A stretch of 64,000 nucleotides of DNA from Lycorma delicatula. Lineage: Eukaryota > Arthropoda > Insecta > Hemiptera > Fulgoridae. The notes beneath the pieces were generated by a model. The model made no database searches. It saw only the letters and a list, made by a program, of their open reading frames with translations, and was not told the DNA's origin. Below are positions 49,301 through 61,401 of the stretch, piece after piece. The position numbers were made by a program, and so were the translations under genes. The stretch's first letter is position 1, and each line of letters begins with the position of its first letter. Location: positions 54,442,201 to 54,506,200 of the forward strand of contig NC_134463.1 of the NCBI RefSeq assembly GCF_047948215.1. Direction: 5' to 3'.

Positions 49301-52146
49301 TAATGTCAAACAATTTAAGAATTTCATGTGAAGTAGAATCATGCATCTCTGTTTTTAATAAATAAAAAAAAACTTTATAGATTTGCTGTTTTGCGGCATT
49401 ATCTCCCAGTCAATTAATATTTACGTTTCAGTGAGCCCGCAGCAAACCACGGTTTTTTCAAATTATACTGTTGTTTAAAAAAAATTGTACTTGTTTGTTA
49501 TAGCACCGCCAATTTTTCTGATAGAACTTTTTTGTCAAAAAACAACATATTATTACAATGTATTAAACCAAAAATTTGTTCGTTAGCAAGCGTAGGTTAT
49601 GTATTTGTTTAGATTTTATTTACTTCATGTGCTGACGAATCGAACGTATATCAACATAACCTAGCCAAACATAATCTAAACTGTAACTCGTCTAATTAAC
49701 GTTAAATACTGCATATTATAACGCTATTTACGATTAGTAGAAGGTTAGCGAGCAAAAGTTATGCTGCTATACGTACGATTCGTCACTATCGAAGTCAACA
49801 TAATCGGAAGTGTTTGTAATTCTTATTTTTCATTAAAAAAATGTACTTTATCCACCTTAAGTAAACGTTATTATTCATTTTCTCATGAAATCTGAAGAAG
49901 TTGCATCAACAAATGTGGTAATGCGGTAACAAACAAATACCAAAAAAGGTAAATTATTATCATTATCTTGCATTCTTTTTGTCATACCCAGAAGGTATTT
50001 ACCATGACAGCAGTAGCCAAGTCATGATTTGTAAACTGGTTGTTTAGAAACAGCCCAACTATCTCATGTTTTTAACGCTATAACATTTTGAATTGTAATA
50101 AGTTTTTTCTAGAATTTTCTGTTTATTTAGGTAGCCTTTAAAGTTTCTTGTTGTGATTCCTGTTGCATATATAACTATTGGTAATATAGTGATGTGATTT
50201 TGTTTTCAAAGTCCCTTTATTTCTTCATTTAAGTTTATGTATAATATTGTGAAATTGTTTTGTTTCCTTTTGTTAATCATTTTATATATGAACATAATCT
50301 CTGGTCCATTCCCAGTAACAGTTTTATTGGTGATATCCTAATATAGTTTTGAAGTTTTATTCTCCAACACTGATTCTGGAGTGTATTTATAGTATGGAGT
50401 TTTCTGTTGTAAATAGACCATAATTTGCTTATCTACTATTATTATTAATAATAATGTTTTAGTCAATTAATCAGTTCAGCCTTGAATTTCATGTTCTAAA
50501 AGAAACCAAATTTGTGTTTGTATTTTTCCAAATTAAGAGGGAATAATCTACCAGAAAATTAAAAAAATTGAAATTAAAAAAGCCAAAAAATTCTCAATAT
50601 GGGAAAATAAAATTTACATCAGGAAAATAACTTTTTATGTGCTTCCTTTGATCATCTTCCTCTCAAAAAGTATGTTGTAGTAGAAAAATATGAGTCTATA
50701 ATTTGTCATTGGAAAACTTGCAATAGATTTTGTTATGTATGAAATAAAACCCAATGTTAAAAGGGAGCCAACAAGATACATACAGCTGGCTCTATGAAAG
50801 TATTTTTTGATTGTTGATGTTAGAGTGATTAAAACTAGCTGCTTGGAGTGTGATCACTGCTCTGGGTAGAATAAGAACAAATCTCTTTTATTATTGATTG
50901 ATCAATTTTTTAACATTTCTACAACTGTTTATTTGTGTTTATTTGCTTGTCACACACTTATTTATGGTTGCTTACTCCATTCTTTTAATGATAGAAACCT
51001 TACTAAAAACAAAGCTATTCATGCTGCATTTATTGGCAGTTAGTTCAATAAGAAGTAATCTTAGAGCTTTACCATTGAACTAGTAATAGAAATGAAAGAA
51101 TATTTTGACTGAATAAGAAAATAAAAACTTTAATTCTGTAATAACTGATAAAGTATTCTTTGTAAGTATCTGAAGTAAGAAACATAGCATTTTCCAAACC
51201 CAAGCCAGTATTGATTATCACTATTTGCAGTCTAATAAAGTTTCAAAATTAAAAAAAAAACAACAATTTATCAGCTTTTAATGAGGCAGAGTGAAAATAG
51301 TGAAGCAAAATACAAAGACTATGAAATATGTAAGAACAAAATTATTGTTGAAATTTATCATTAAGAATATTGTGGATTCATTTAAAATTAATCAAGCTGA
51401 TTGTACCAGAAACAGATAAAGAAGATGATAGTAATTAATTATCCTATTGATTTAAAATTATAGTTCACAATTTTTAAGACCTGAATAAAACACATGTTCG
51501 TAATCATTTTTTTATTTCTGTTTTAAGTATTTTTGTAATAATAATGTTTTTGTGATTATACACTATATATTTTTTTTAATTTGTTTATTTTTTAACTGTA
51601 ATTTGAAGTAAAATAACTAGTCTCTTAATTACTAGTCAATAGATTAATTTAAATGAAGGCTAGGTAAAGTTAAATGTATATAAATTTATTTCCTGTATTG
51701 AATATTATGTTTTGTAATTTGAAATTAAGTAATTTTAGTGTCTGGTACATTTACATCAAACAAGTAAACTTTTCAGGAGAGTTTCTGTTTATTACAAAAT
51801 TAGGAATTGTTTTCTAATTTAAGAAAAAAACATTGACGGTTGAAAGTTTTTAGATCCTTATCCAACAAAATCTTTTATAATGTAACATTATTGACTAAAA
51901 TGGTACAAGGGGATTTTTTTACTAGTAATAAAGCAATAATTACTTTTTATTTTTTTGCCTTGAAAATTTTATACATTAATTCATTTTTTATTAAAATGCT
52001 TTAATCCATGTGAACTAATTTATCACCCACCAGTAATATTATCCATCAGCTTATGTTGAATTTAATCTCATTGAAATGTGACTCTTTTATTAAATCATTG
52101 ATGAAATTCAGTACATTAATATCAATCACCATATATCAGTTATATA
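49301..52146. other. Spacer; first 100 bases may be Polinton flank
   Basis: Just right of the mariner, minus-strand text (HDSTSHEILKLF) could be the continuation of the Polinton N-terminal frame across the TA insertion site. From 49.4 to 52.1 kb I see AT-rich DNA with no gene. A 61-codon hydrophobic + frame at 50898-51083 is probably chance. Confidence 0.45.
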
Positions 52147-52148
52147 TA

Positions 52149-53733
52149 GGTGTTCAGCTTAAAAGAGAACCCACCACTTAGGTAACACTTACATAATAAT
52201 TTACAGATGTTAAAAATTATGTCAGTCCACTTTTACACACTTAGCAACATGTTTTACCATGTTCCTGGTACTCTTGTTAGCTGTACCCTGCCTATTTCCT
52301 GGATGGTATTGATAATGTTGTATTCAATTCATGCAGGGTGTGTAGATTGTTCCAATACACAATTTTTTTAAGTAACCCCACATAAAGAAGTCTAGACTAG
52401 TCAGATAAGGGGATTTTGGTCGCCAAAAGTTTCTAGAAATGATGATTCTGCCAAAAAAATCCTGTAGCACCTCCATAGTAAAACAAGCTGTATGGAAAGT
52501 GGTACTATCTTGTTACAACCAGCAGTCATCCTCTTGCAGTAAGGTCATGAACTGTTGGATAATTTCTTGGTAGATGTTAGCATCCAACCCACCGGGTTGG
52601 TCTAGTGGTGAACGCGTCTTCCCAAATCATCTAATTTGGAAGTCGAGAGTTCCAGCGTTCAAGTCCTAGTAAAGCCAGCTATTTTTACATGGGCTTGAAT
52701 ACTAGATCGTGGATACCGGTGTTCTTTGGTGGTTGGGTTTCAATTAACCACACATCTCAGGTATGGTCGAACTGAAAATGTACAAGACTACACTTCATTC
52801 ACACTCATACATATCATCCTCTGAAGTATTATCTAAACGGTAGTTACCGGAGGCTAAACAGGAAAAAGAAAAAAAGACGTTAGCATCCAGTTTTTTTAAA
52901 AAACAAAGGTTTTATTATTTGTCACCTTGAAATCTCACACCATACACTTATTTCTTACGAGTTTATGGAAAACTATGAAAATATGCAGGTTTTTAGTACC
53001 CCAGGTGTGGTACTGTCTATTAACATATCCACCAAGGTGAAACAATGCTTCGTCTGTAAAAAGCATTTAATCTTAAATGCCATTGTTGACTCTAATGAAG
53101 TTCTTGAATCATTGACAGTATCGAACCCTTTTAGAATAATCAGCATGATGAGGTTAGCTCATGGAAATCCTCCATTCGATACAGATAACATTTCAGCATT
53201 CTCCTCACTGTAGTGTGGGCTGAACCTAGTGAAATATTCTTTCCCCAGCTTAGTCTCTGTAAAGGTTTATGAGGACATCTTGTAACTGCCACTTTAATGT
53301 CCTGTACAACCTGTATTGTTAAAACTGATCTGTGTTGGACATGTTTGTAGTCCAACACCTAACCTGTTTCACAAGATATTTTAACTAATTTCTGAAGAGC
53401 AGGTTTCACTGGTGCTTTCTTTTCAAATTTCTCTCGCAATTTTTGCTGACACACAAACTGAGATTTCATCTCTAAGTAAGTTTCATCATGAATACACATT
53501 TTTCAACAGTAAACCATATTTTAACAAACAACACTATTATGCAGCCTTGTTCAAAAGTCAATGCTCAACAAACTGACAGTACTCAAATATGTAGGTAATA
53601 AACACTCTACTCCAGCTGCTGAACAAACATCATCCATGTTATTTACTCACTTCACACCAATACATGCATTTTAACAAAAATATGAATTTAGTGTAAACTG
53701 CGGAGTGATGGGACCTCTTGTAAGTTGAACATG
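52149..53733 (-). mobile_element. Tc1/mariner-type (DUF4817-like) transposon carrying a SINE
   Basis: Diverged ends ggtgttcagcttaaaag (52149-52165) and, reversed, tgttcaacttacaagag (53731-53715) bound it. Minus-strand transposase blocks are QKLREKFEKKAPVKPALQKL (about 53450-53390), DIKVAVTRCPHKPLQRLSWG (53305-53245, frame 53358-53140), KNISLGSAHTTVRRMLK, and TDEALFHLGGYVNRQYHTWG (about 53065-53005, first catalytic Asp). After the SINE come QDSTTFHTACF (about 52500, second Asp) and RPKSPYLTSLDFFMWGYLKK (about 52420-52365, third Asp kept in 'SLDFF'). Removing the SINE leaves roughly 1.3 kb, the usual size. Frameshifts inactivate it. Confidence 0.85.
52587..52875 (+). mobile_element. tRNA-derived SINE, copy 2, nested in a DNA transposon
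   Basis: Reads from the tRNA-like head (ccgggttggtctagtggtga, box A; gcgttcaagtcc, box B) to the A-rich tail (aacaggaaaaagaaaaaaa). Target duplications gatgttagcatcca (52573-52586) and gacgttagcatcca (52876-52889) differ at one base. It splits the transposase between the first and second catalytic Asp blocks, so it is younger than that transposon. Confidence 0.95.
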
Positions 53734-56088
53734 CTGCAGTTCTTTTGCTTATAGATTACAATCTTTAAGACATTTCAAAGTGTTTTTAAAGATCATCATT
53801 GACACAAAGTGAACACAACTCCACCTTAATCATGCACTAGTTATTATTCTAACAAGACTTTGCAATAATGTCTGCAAAGTCTTATAACATAATATCTGGG
53901 CGGGCCTTTTCTTCATCTCATTATGGAAGCATCTTATAACTTCCAAATTCAGTGAGAGAGTTGTTGGGAATAATTAACTCATTACGAAGAGTTGTATTAG
54001 TTCTGCTGTAATTTAGTAAACTAGATTGTACTCAAAACCTGTTCACAAAAAATGAATTTAAAATATTATACTAACGTTTTTTTTGTTAAAAAAATCATCA
54101 TCATAGGTAGTCAATAAAATGTATAATAATGTAGGAAGTAAATAAATTACTTCCTATGAAGTAATTTGTTTATTGTTAATTTGTGTATAGTAAATAAGTA
54201 CTTATGATGCAACTATTTTTAACAGCTTTCCATTTCAATTGTTGAATGACACAACAACAGTTATTTTATTCTTATTCTAAAAACTATTTAAAAATATTAA
54301 TTTTATAGTGTTGCAAAATACTATTTATTTGACAATGTATGGATCCACGGATACATATTAACATGGCAAGCACACTGAAATACAGGTGACATTCAGCCTT
54401 ACAAGTGACACATTTATTCTGTTATTCTCACTCTAAATGACTGGCTTTAGAGTGAGCATCATTAATCTTGGAAAAAGAAAATCTAATTGGTGGCTCATGT
54501 ACCTTAGGTGTTTTACATATTTTACAGCCATAAAAAAGAATGGGACAGGTAGTGTAAAGCAATAAATTTAAATACACATTTTTCTGTAATGAGAAAATGC
54601 ATCAGACTTCTTTAACTCGGTAGGGGAAAAATTTAACAGATTTTTTCTAATTTCAGTTGTAAAAAAAATACTTTTTTTTAAAAGCTACTGAATTCTGTAA
54701 CTTTGCTTCCTTGATCATTCATTATTTATGTTTATAAATATGTTTTAATGTGTTAAACTCTTAATCCTTGATTTTTAAGTCGCTGTCTCTAAATATTTAT
54801 ATTTCATTACCAAGTAAAATAATAATATAATTCTCTAAGGAGTATAAAATTCTTGACCAAGTAATCTTTCAGTAGTTTGAGAATGAATTTCTATACAGAT
54901 TCTTAAAATAATTTAGTAATTAATATTAATTTAATACTTCTTGAACAAAAGGCATATTTTTTTTAGCAAAGGGCAGATTATTGTTTTGGACTTTGTTAAG
55001 TAGATGAACAACTGATCAATTTTGTAAAAATAGCTCAATAATTTAACCAATAAAATAATAAATCAAATTATATTTCATCTACAAGAACCATACTATTTAA
55101 GTTGAACATATTTCTTACAATCTTCGTTTCAACTTGCATACTAATAAAACCCTTTTCAAGTTTAATTTAAGCAAATATAATTATTACGTATTATATACTT
55201 AAATAATTAAAGTACTCAACTATTTGAGTTTTGATTTTCGAAACCAAAGATTTTAGAAAACTTATGTTTTTTTAATAAAAGACCCATTCATCAAAGAAAT
55301 TCAATTTCCCAAAAAAAGGAAATTTATGTTAACAATCAGAATATGTTGCAATAAATTCAGAAGCCAACTGACTTAATTCAAATGAGAACCTTTCATTAAA
55401 TGAGGAACCAAACTTTCTAGATAGATAATTTTTTTTTTAGGAATGGTTAAATGATCCCTTAAAATTAACACTGTAATTGTTTGACTCAATGTTGAAATTG
55501 CTGGATGAAAATATATGACTAAAATCTTTACAAAATTTACTGAAGAATAATTCTATTAAAAATAATAAACATATCTTATAAATTTCAAGTTTAACTTATA
55601 AAATTTTTCCATTCTAATGATTCTTTTATGTTACTGTTAAATTTATAAAAAAAAGTTTATCGATAAAAGTTTTACTATATGAGAGAATTTGTAAAAAAAT
55701 AAGTATAATTAAAAGCAATGTATAACAAAATTAAATTTCTATACAAATTGTGTTTCATTTCATAATTTCAAATTCAATACATAATTGATTTTATTTATCT
55801 TTTTATCTTCATTTCATAGAGACCTCTGTTTCATTAAATTTTTTTTACAAAAAAATAATAAAATTCATAATTTAAAACTAAAAAATTATATTTTTAATTA
55901 TTTAAAAAAAATGAAAACAACAGAAAGGACATGATATGTAACAACAGGTGGTAGGTAATAAATCAGTACACAATTGAGCAAGTATATATTTTTTTTAATT
56001 TTTCCTCTAATTTGAATATTTATAATAAATCTTAAAAAATATGTTAATTCTAAACTTTTGTGAATATCCTGAGCCAAAAGGTTGACCC
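53734..56088. other. AT-rich intergenic DNA
   Basis: No gene recognised. A small inverted repeat aggaagtaa/ttacttcct lies at 54133-54155. The rest is A/T-rich spacer. Confidence 0.5.
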
Positions 56089-56103
56089 TGCCTATACTAG
56101 CCT

Positions 56104-56396
56104 TTCCTTTCTTTCTTTTTCCCGGTAACTACTGTTTAGATAATACTTCAGAGGATGAATGAGGATGATATGTATGAGTGTGAAAGAAGTGTAGTCTTAT
56201 ACATTCTCAGTTCGACCATACCTGAGATGTGTGGTTAATTGAAACCCAACCACCAAAGAACACCAGTATCCACGATCTAGTATTCAAGTCCGTACAAAAA
56301 TAGCTGGCTTTACTAGGACTTGAACGCTGGAACTCTCGACTTCCAAATCAGCTGATTTGGGAAGACGCGTTCACCACTAGACCAACCCCGTGGGTT
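56104..56396 (-). mobile_element. tRNA-derived SINE, copy 3, with 15-bp target duplication
   Basis: Complete copy in the minus orientation, with its tail (tttcctttctttctttttc on +) at the left and the tRNA-like head (accactagaccaaccccg on +) at the right. Perfect 15-bp duplications tgcctatactagcct lie at 56089-56103 and 56397-56411. Few differences from the copy at 63.0 kb suggest recent spread of the family. Confidence 0.95.
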
Positions 56397-56411
56397 TGCC
56401 TATACTAGCCT

Positions 56412-58045
56412 GGAATGACTATGCCTAACTCGGGGCCACAAATTACATTTAAAGTAATGTAACACAAAAATATGTAGATCATTTTATCTCAGTCCACACT
56501 CCCAAGCCAAAGAGAAATCGACTTCACCAAGAGATCCTCTTACTTAACCAGTTAAGTAAGCTTAAATACTTTTTCCAAGTCATCTATCAGTTGAATTACT
56601 TGGTATTATTCTCTATTCCTTTCTGTGCTGTGGTAATCTTTTAAGGATCCTTTGATTGTTAAAAATATATGATTTTGAAAGCCATAATAAAACAGGAACA
56701 GTGTTTATGAACAGCATTTCTGTTGTTACAAAGCTCCCAGATCATTTAAGAATAAATATAATATACACACATCATTGTATACTACTGCATATTTTAAAAA
56801 TTGATAAATAATTACCTATTTTATTGTATTGCTTATGAAGTAACTTCAGTGAAATTTGTGTTCTGTTCCTTTAACATATTTATTTCTTAAAGAAAAAATT
56901 TAGTTAATTAAATCAAATAAAAATTTAGTAACTACTCAGATAACAGAACAGTAACAAACAAAATTTTAAAAATAATTACATTTTGTAATTGGAAAAATGA
57001 ATATTAATAAATAAGTTATTTGTTAACATACAGGCAATTAACTTTGATCACATTCATCCCTTTTTTGTAATATAGCATAATGATCTTGGCTATCGCAGCA
57101 ATTAGTTTATATATTGTTTACAAACTTAAAGCTATTATTTGGTTTTTTATTCCATATCATGGTTAAATGATTATTCATTAGTCCAAATGTCAAAAATTAA
57201 ATTCTATTCTTAAATCAGTGAAGTAAAAACAAGATTATGTCATTTGAAAAGAAAGTGAACCTTTTATTTAATTAACACAATACCATATAATGTTCCATAT
57301 CCAAAAATAATGGTACAGGTTAGCCACTAGCCATTTATCATAAATTCATCAGTCATCCTTTATTAGGCAAGTTCAATTATTAAAAATAGTTCAGCAATCA
57401 ATGCATCCATTTTAATCAAGTACTGTGTTCCCAGTAAGTGATAAATGTAGACTCAATACCTAGTCAGGAATGAAATATCTACTCTCTTAACATTTCCTCT
57501 ATAGAGTGTCTAATGGTAGGATACCAAAAAAAAGTGCATACAAGCTAAATAGAATATTGAATTTTTCTCTCTTTCACCAATATTTGTTTTTAGAGATGAT
57601 TACTAAAAGTAATGTGCCATTAACACAAAATATAACTTATATGTTATAATATTTTAAATAACAACTTACTTCACTTAGTTTATTGCTAATCTTTTCCATT
57701 CTGTTACTATTATATAAGACAATTCACAATACAGATGAATGCATTTTAGTTTTAAAATTTATCAGAAAAAATATGTAGGAGAGAAGGTCAAAATAAAGAG
57801 ATTATTATTTCTCTTCCATTCACATTCTTTTAACACGGACTGCTCTGCTGTAAATAATAATCTTGTGTAGTCTATTCTTTGGAAGTATTATTTTATTGTT
57901 GAATATTTGTAGTTGCATTTATAAGTGCTTGGAATTTAAAAATGTTAGCAGTGATACATTTTCTAAATTAAAAAGGGGTGAAACCAGCGATTACTCACAA
58001 AATAAGACAGCACTACAGAAAGAGTAATTTGAGTGGAAGCAAGCT
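56412..58045. other. AT-rich intergenic DNA
   Basis: I see no gene or repeat family in this stretch. Confidence 0.5.
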
Positions 58046-58049
58046 CTAA

Positions 58050-58520
58050 GAATGAATTGATTGTTTTAAAAAATGTTCATCACAAAGACTTCTCTTTGTG
58101 ATGAACAACAGTAGACCCTCCCACTTCAAAGAATAATGAAAATATTGAAGCAGTTAAACAAATTATTCACAACAATCGAAGAATTATAAAGTTGATATGG
58201 CAAGTAAGTTAAGTATAACTGATGGCTCAGTATTTTCAATCATCTAACATACTTTAAATTTCTGTAAATTTTGTATTTGCTGTTTTATATGTTGACTGTT
58301 TCCTCCAGTTTTTGAAACATTATGAAGATGAAGAAGAATAATTTCTGAATGGGTTCATGACCACTGACAAAACATGTTTCCATCACTTTGAACCCAATAG
58401 TAATCACTTAAATCTGAAAAAACTTTTTTCTCCTACAATTCAAAAATTACACATCCATATTTAAGTTGTTACTCTGGGTTATTATAGGTTCAGGTTTTAT
58501 TCACTTTGCACTTAAAATCT
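58050..58520 (+). pseudogene. Mariner transposase relic, N-terminal and first catalytic region
   Basis: Near 58140-58180 the + strand gives NIEAVKQIIHNNRRIIKLI, like the second helix-turn-helix ('VxxIxxxNRRxTVRxI'). Near 58355-58395 it gives MTTDKTCFHHFEPNSNHLN, where 'VTGDETWxHHFEPETKRQS' is expected, so the catalytic Asp-Glu is now Asp-Lys. The linker is disrupted and the C-terminal half is absent. A perfect hairpin lies at 58074-58107 at its left side. Confidence 0.65.
58074..58107. repeat. Perfect 15-bp hairpin with 4-base loop
   Basis: tgttcatcacaaaga (58074-58088), loop cttc, tctttgtgatgaaca (58093-58107). There is no U-run after it and no coding context that would make it a terminator. 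It looks like a recent snap-back duplication. Confidence 0.85.
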
Positions 58521-59895
58521 AAACAGTGAATAGCGATTTTTTTTTCTAAACAGTAAAAAAAACCATTTTAAACACTAGCAAAAACAAGATAGCTTTTTTA
58601 AATAATAAAATATCAAAAACCTACTCTGCTGAAAATAAATTCTACATTAAATCTTTTTGTTTTGCCTTATTTTCACCGAATAAATCAACGACAGCACAGA
58701 TTATGTCTGTGCTCTCAATACATTTGTATACTTATAAGGTTGAGTGGTAGTCGTGAACATAGTAATTCAATACGAAAACGATACGGAATCCCGTTAATTT
58801 AACGGGCATAACGACATGTGCATGTATGTTAATAATAGAAACAGAACCTCCTGCGCTCTTCCTAGATTATCAGGAAATGCAGGATTGAAAATTACATGCA
58901 ATAATCTCCTTCTCCACTTTCCCAAATCCCCTTGACTCAAGATGATATTGTCAGCCAGGTGGCATCGACTGCTGTCATTTTTTTTGCGATATTTTTGCCC
59001 ATGGATAGTTATTACGTAAAACTACTGAACTTTTTACTTCAGACTGCAAATTAATGAAATATATTTTTTTCTTAAATGTCAATGTTTTCATTCGCCTTTC
59101 CAGTGATCAGGCACCGAAGTTACTTATTTCAGTACCTGATCACTAGATTAATAATGCATAGATTTAAGTAAGGTTAGGAAATTCTGAATGGTTTTTGTGA
59201 AACAGAACGAACATTAAAAGCAAATATTTTTGAAAAATAAATATTAACGCAATCGAAATTAACGGATGGTGGTGTAAGCTTAGTATAACGCAAATTAATT
59301 ACAGAAATAACTGTTAAAAAATTTACGATTTAAGATAGCATAGCTAGAATAGTAAAATATTAAATTACTACAAAATGATATTACATAAAATTAAAACAAA
59401 AAAATCGAACAGTCAATCGATAATTTTATATTATTGATTAAAAAACATTATTTTCAGCTAACATTGACGTTCTGTTGGAAAATCGTCAACCGTTTCACCT
59501 TAACCTCGATTTTGGCTGTGTATAAATGCCAACCTATCATTACCATCATCCAAAGAAATTTAAAACCTTTTTTTTTGTCGGCAACATAATTGACCTAAAC
59601 ATAAAATAACAATTAAGAATATGATTGGTGTACCAACTGAATAACATACATGATTAAAAAAAAATTAACATCAAAGTACGATATTTTTCTTATTCTAAAA
59701 ACTGTAAGTACCGGCCGTTATTAAGCAGTATGTAGTTTAACGCATCAACAATGCGCGAAATATTTGAATTTTGTAAACAGCTGTAATAACATCCCGATAT
59801 GAATTGATACACTAACATAAAAATAAAAAAAAATTTATTTGTAATGCCTCAGTGTTAATTTTATAAATAAAACTAAATCATCAGTACAAATAAAT
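58521..59895 (+). promoter_or_regulatory. Possible promoter and 5' UTR of the candidate gene at 59.9 kb
   Basis: From about 58700 to 59850 CpG dinucleotides become more frequent than in the surrounding DNA (for example cgttaatttaacgggcataacg near 58790, accgttt/cctcgatttt near 59480-59515). No transposon text was recognised in this part. It includes a hairpin at 59102-59144 (arms agtgatcagg/cctgatcact). These are weak promoter-island hints only, and no initiator or TATA box could be fixed. Confidence 0.25.
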
Positions 59896-59977
59896 ATGAC
59901 CCATATAGAAAACAAAGAATTTAAAGATGCATTAACAGATATCTCTTTTGATGCCCTGAAACTGGATTCACCAGCAG
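59896..59977 (+). CDS. Candidate first coding exon of an unidentified gene running off the right edge
   Basis: ATG at 59896 opens 27 codons, MTHIENKEFKDALTD then ISFDALKLDSPA, followed by one base of a split codon and the donor g|gtaaga at 59978. An A-rich context (aaataaat) precedes the ATG. The peptide is compositionally balanced and hydrophilic, unlike the low-complexity chance frames around it. I do not recognise it, and no continuing exon was found before 64000, so the intron would exceed 4 kb. It could be a spurious match to a splice pattern. Confidence 0.35.
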
Positions 59978-61401
59978 GTAAGATAAATCAATAAGAAACA
60001 TTATTTTTTAACTAATAATAGTTTTAAAACCATACCTTAAAAGGTATTGCAATAGATGAATGAGAATGGAGAAAAACTTAACATAAATATATGATTTTTA
60101 TTCTACTTTGAATCACTAGCTACTCAACTAGTACTTATAACTAGAAATGTATTAAACAATGCTTGTCTAAAGGATTAAAAATTCCTAATACCAAACATAT
60201 TTGTTTTTATTGAAGTATAATTTCCTTTAGATCCACTGAAAAACTCATTAGAAAAATGAATAATTTAGCATAATGCGCTGATATTTCTTCACGAGGTAAT
60301 TAAAAAAAATGTAATTGTATATTAGGGTAATGGTTACTACTAAAAATAGATAAAAATATTAAAATAAGATAAAATCCTGAGGATGGATTTAAGATGGTTA
60401 GGATGTATATGATTTTAAGAGAGTACAATTTTTTTCAAAAGTTGTCACATAAAATGTGACAACTTGAACAAATGAAATAAAGATTTTTTTACAATTTTGA
60501 TGGTTTGTTAGCTATAAAACATTTTATCAACTCCTGATTTATATAATTGTCTGATAAGTATATCAGTTAGCCCATTATATAAAACTAAAGAATAGAGAAT
60601 AGCTTCAAACCAATTAACTTGTCGATTATCAGAACTGGATTATCAATTGATTGATTTCAAGATACTGTCAGAATATTATAGAGCGCTATTAAAAAATAAA
60701 TAACAGGAATTAAATATCGGACGATTTTTAACTGACAAAAAAGGAGGAGGTTTTCAATGACGCATATCTATGTTTATATTTTTTGGCAATGTTCAGGAAT
60801 AATTTTGCAACTGCAAAACATTTGAACCATTATTCTTTTGTTTGAAAGAGAATTTTTTTAGTAATCCAATGTAAATTTCATTAAAATTGGTTCAATACTT
60901 TTTTAGAAATTCAGCTAAAAATATTTGTTGTAGGTTCTGATCATGCTTAAGGTCAAAGGGTGTGCTTATGTTTATTTATTTGTGGTTGAGTTAATATTCA
61001 AATAAATAAAAAACATACATTGGTTTATACATCATTATACAATCAGCTTGTAGTACACAACTTCCATAATTTTCAACCAACTTCAAAAAGAGGAAGATAT
61101 TATTCGACCTTTATATTTTGTTTTATGTTTGACCAGCCACTGTTGTTTTTTGTTTTTTTTTAACAATAGATTGATAGCTAGTAGTGGTCTCATTCCATTG
61201 CCTAATTGTAGTAAACCATTAGAAAAGAGCAGATAGAAAAGAATGATCCTCTTTTGTTTCAACAGAATATTCTTTTCTCTAACAAATAGTCTTTTCATCA
61301 TGTGCACAAATTTGTGTGAAATTTTTTGAAGTAAACATAATAAAACTACTGGTTTTTCAACATGGGAAAAAATTTTTGAGAGAAGCATGGACCTGTTATT
61401 A
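59978..61401. other. AT-rich DNA, possible intron; unassigned minus frame at 61.1-61.4 kb
   Basis: Mostly A/T-rich. A 101-codon minus frame (61388-61083) rich in Leu and Lys was not recognised. A perfect hairpin lies at 60439-60465. Confidence 0.4.
60439..60465. repeat. Perfect 12-bp hairpin with 3-base loop
   Basis: aagttgtcacat (60439-60450), loop aaa, atgtgacaactt (60454-60465). Same short-loop architecture as the hairpins at 40.6 and 58.1 kb. Confidence 0.85.

Noticed and set aside
52590..52670. tRNA gene (box A and box B present)
   Set aside because: It is the head of a SINE with a shared non-tRNA body, A-rich tail and target duplications. The cloverleaf is not maintained.
58093..58107. 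Intrinsic transcription terminator
   Set aside because: The perfect stem lacks a following T-run and the genome is eukaryotic. A snap-back duplication explains it better.
61083..61388. 101-codon minus frame as a host gene
   Set aside because: Leu/Lys-rich composition typical of A/T-rich DNA, no domain, and no support from a second exon.
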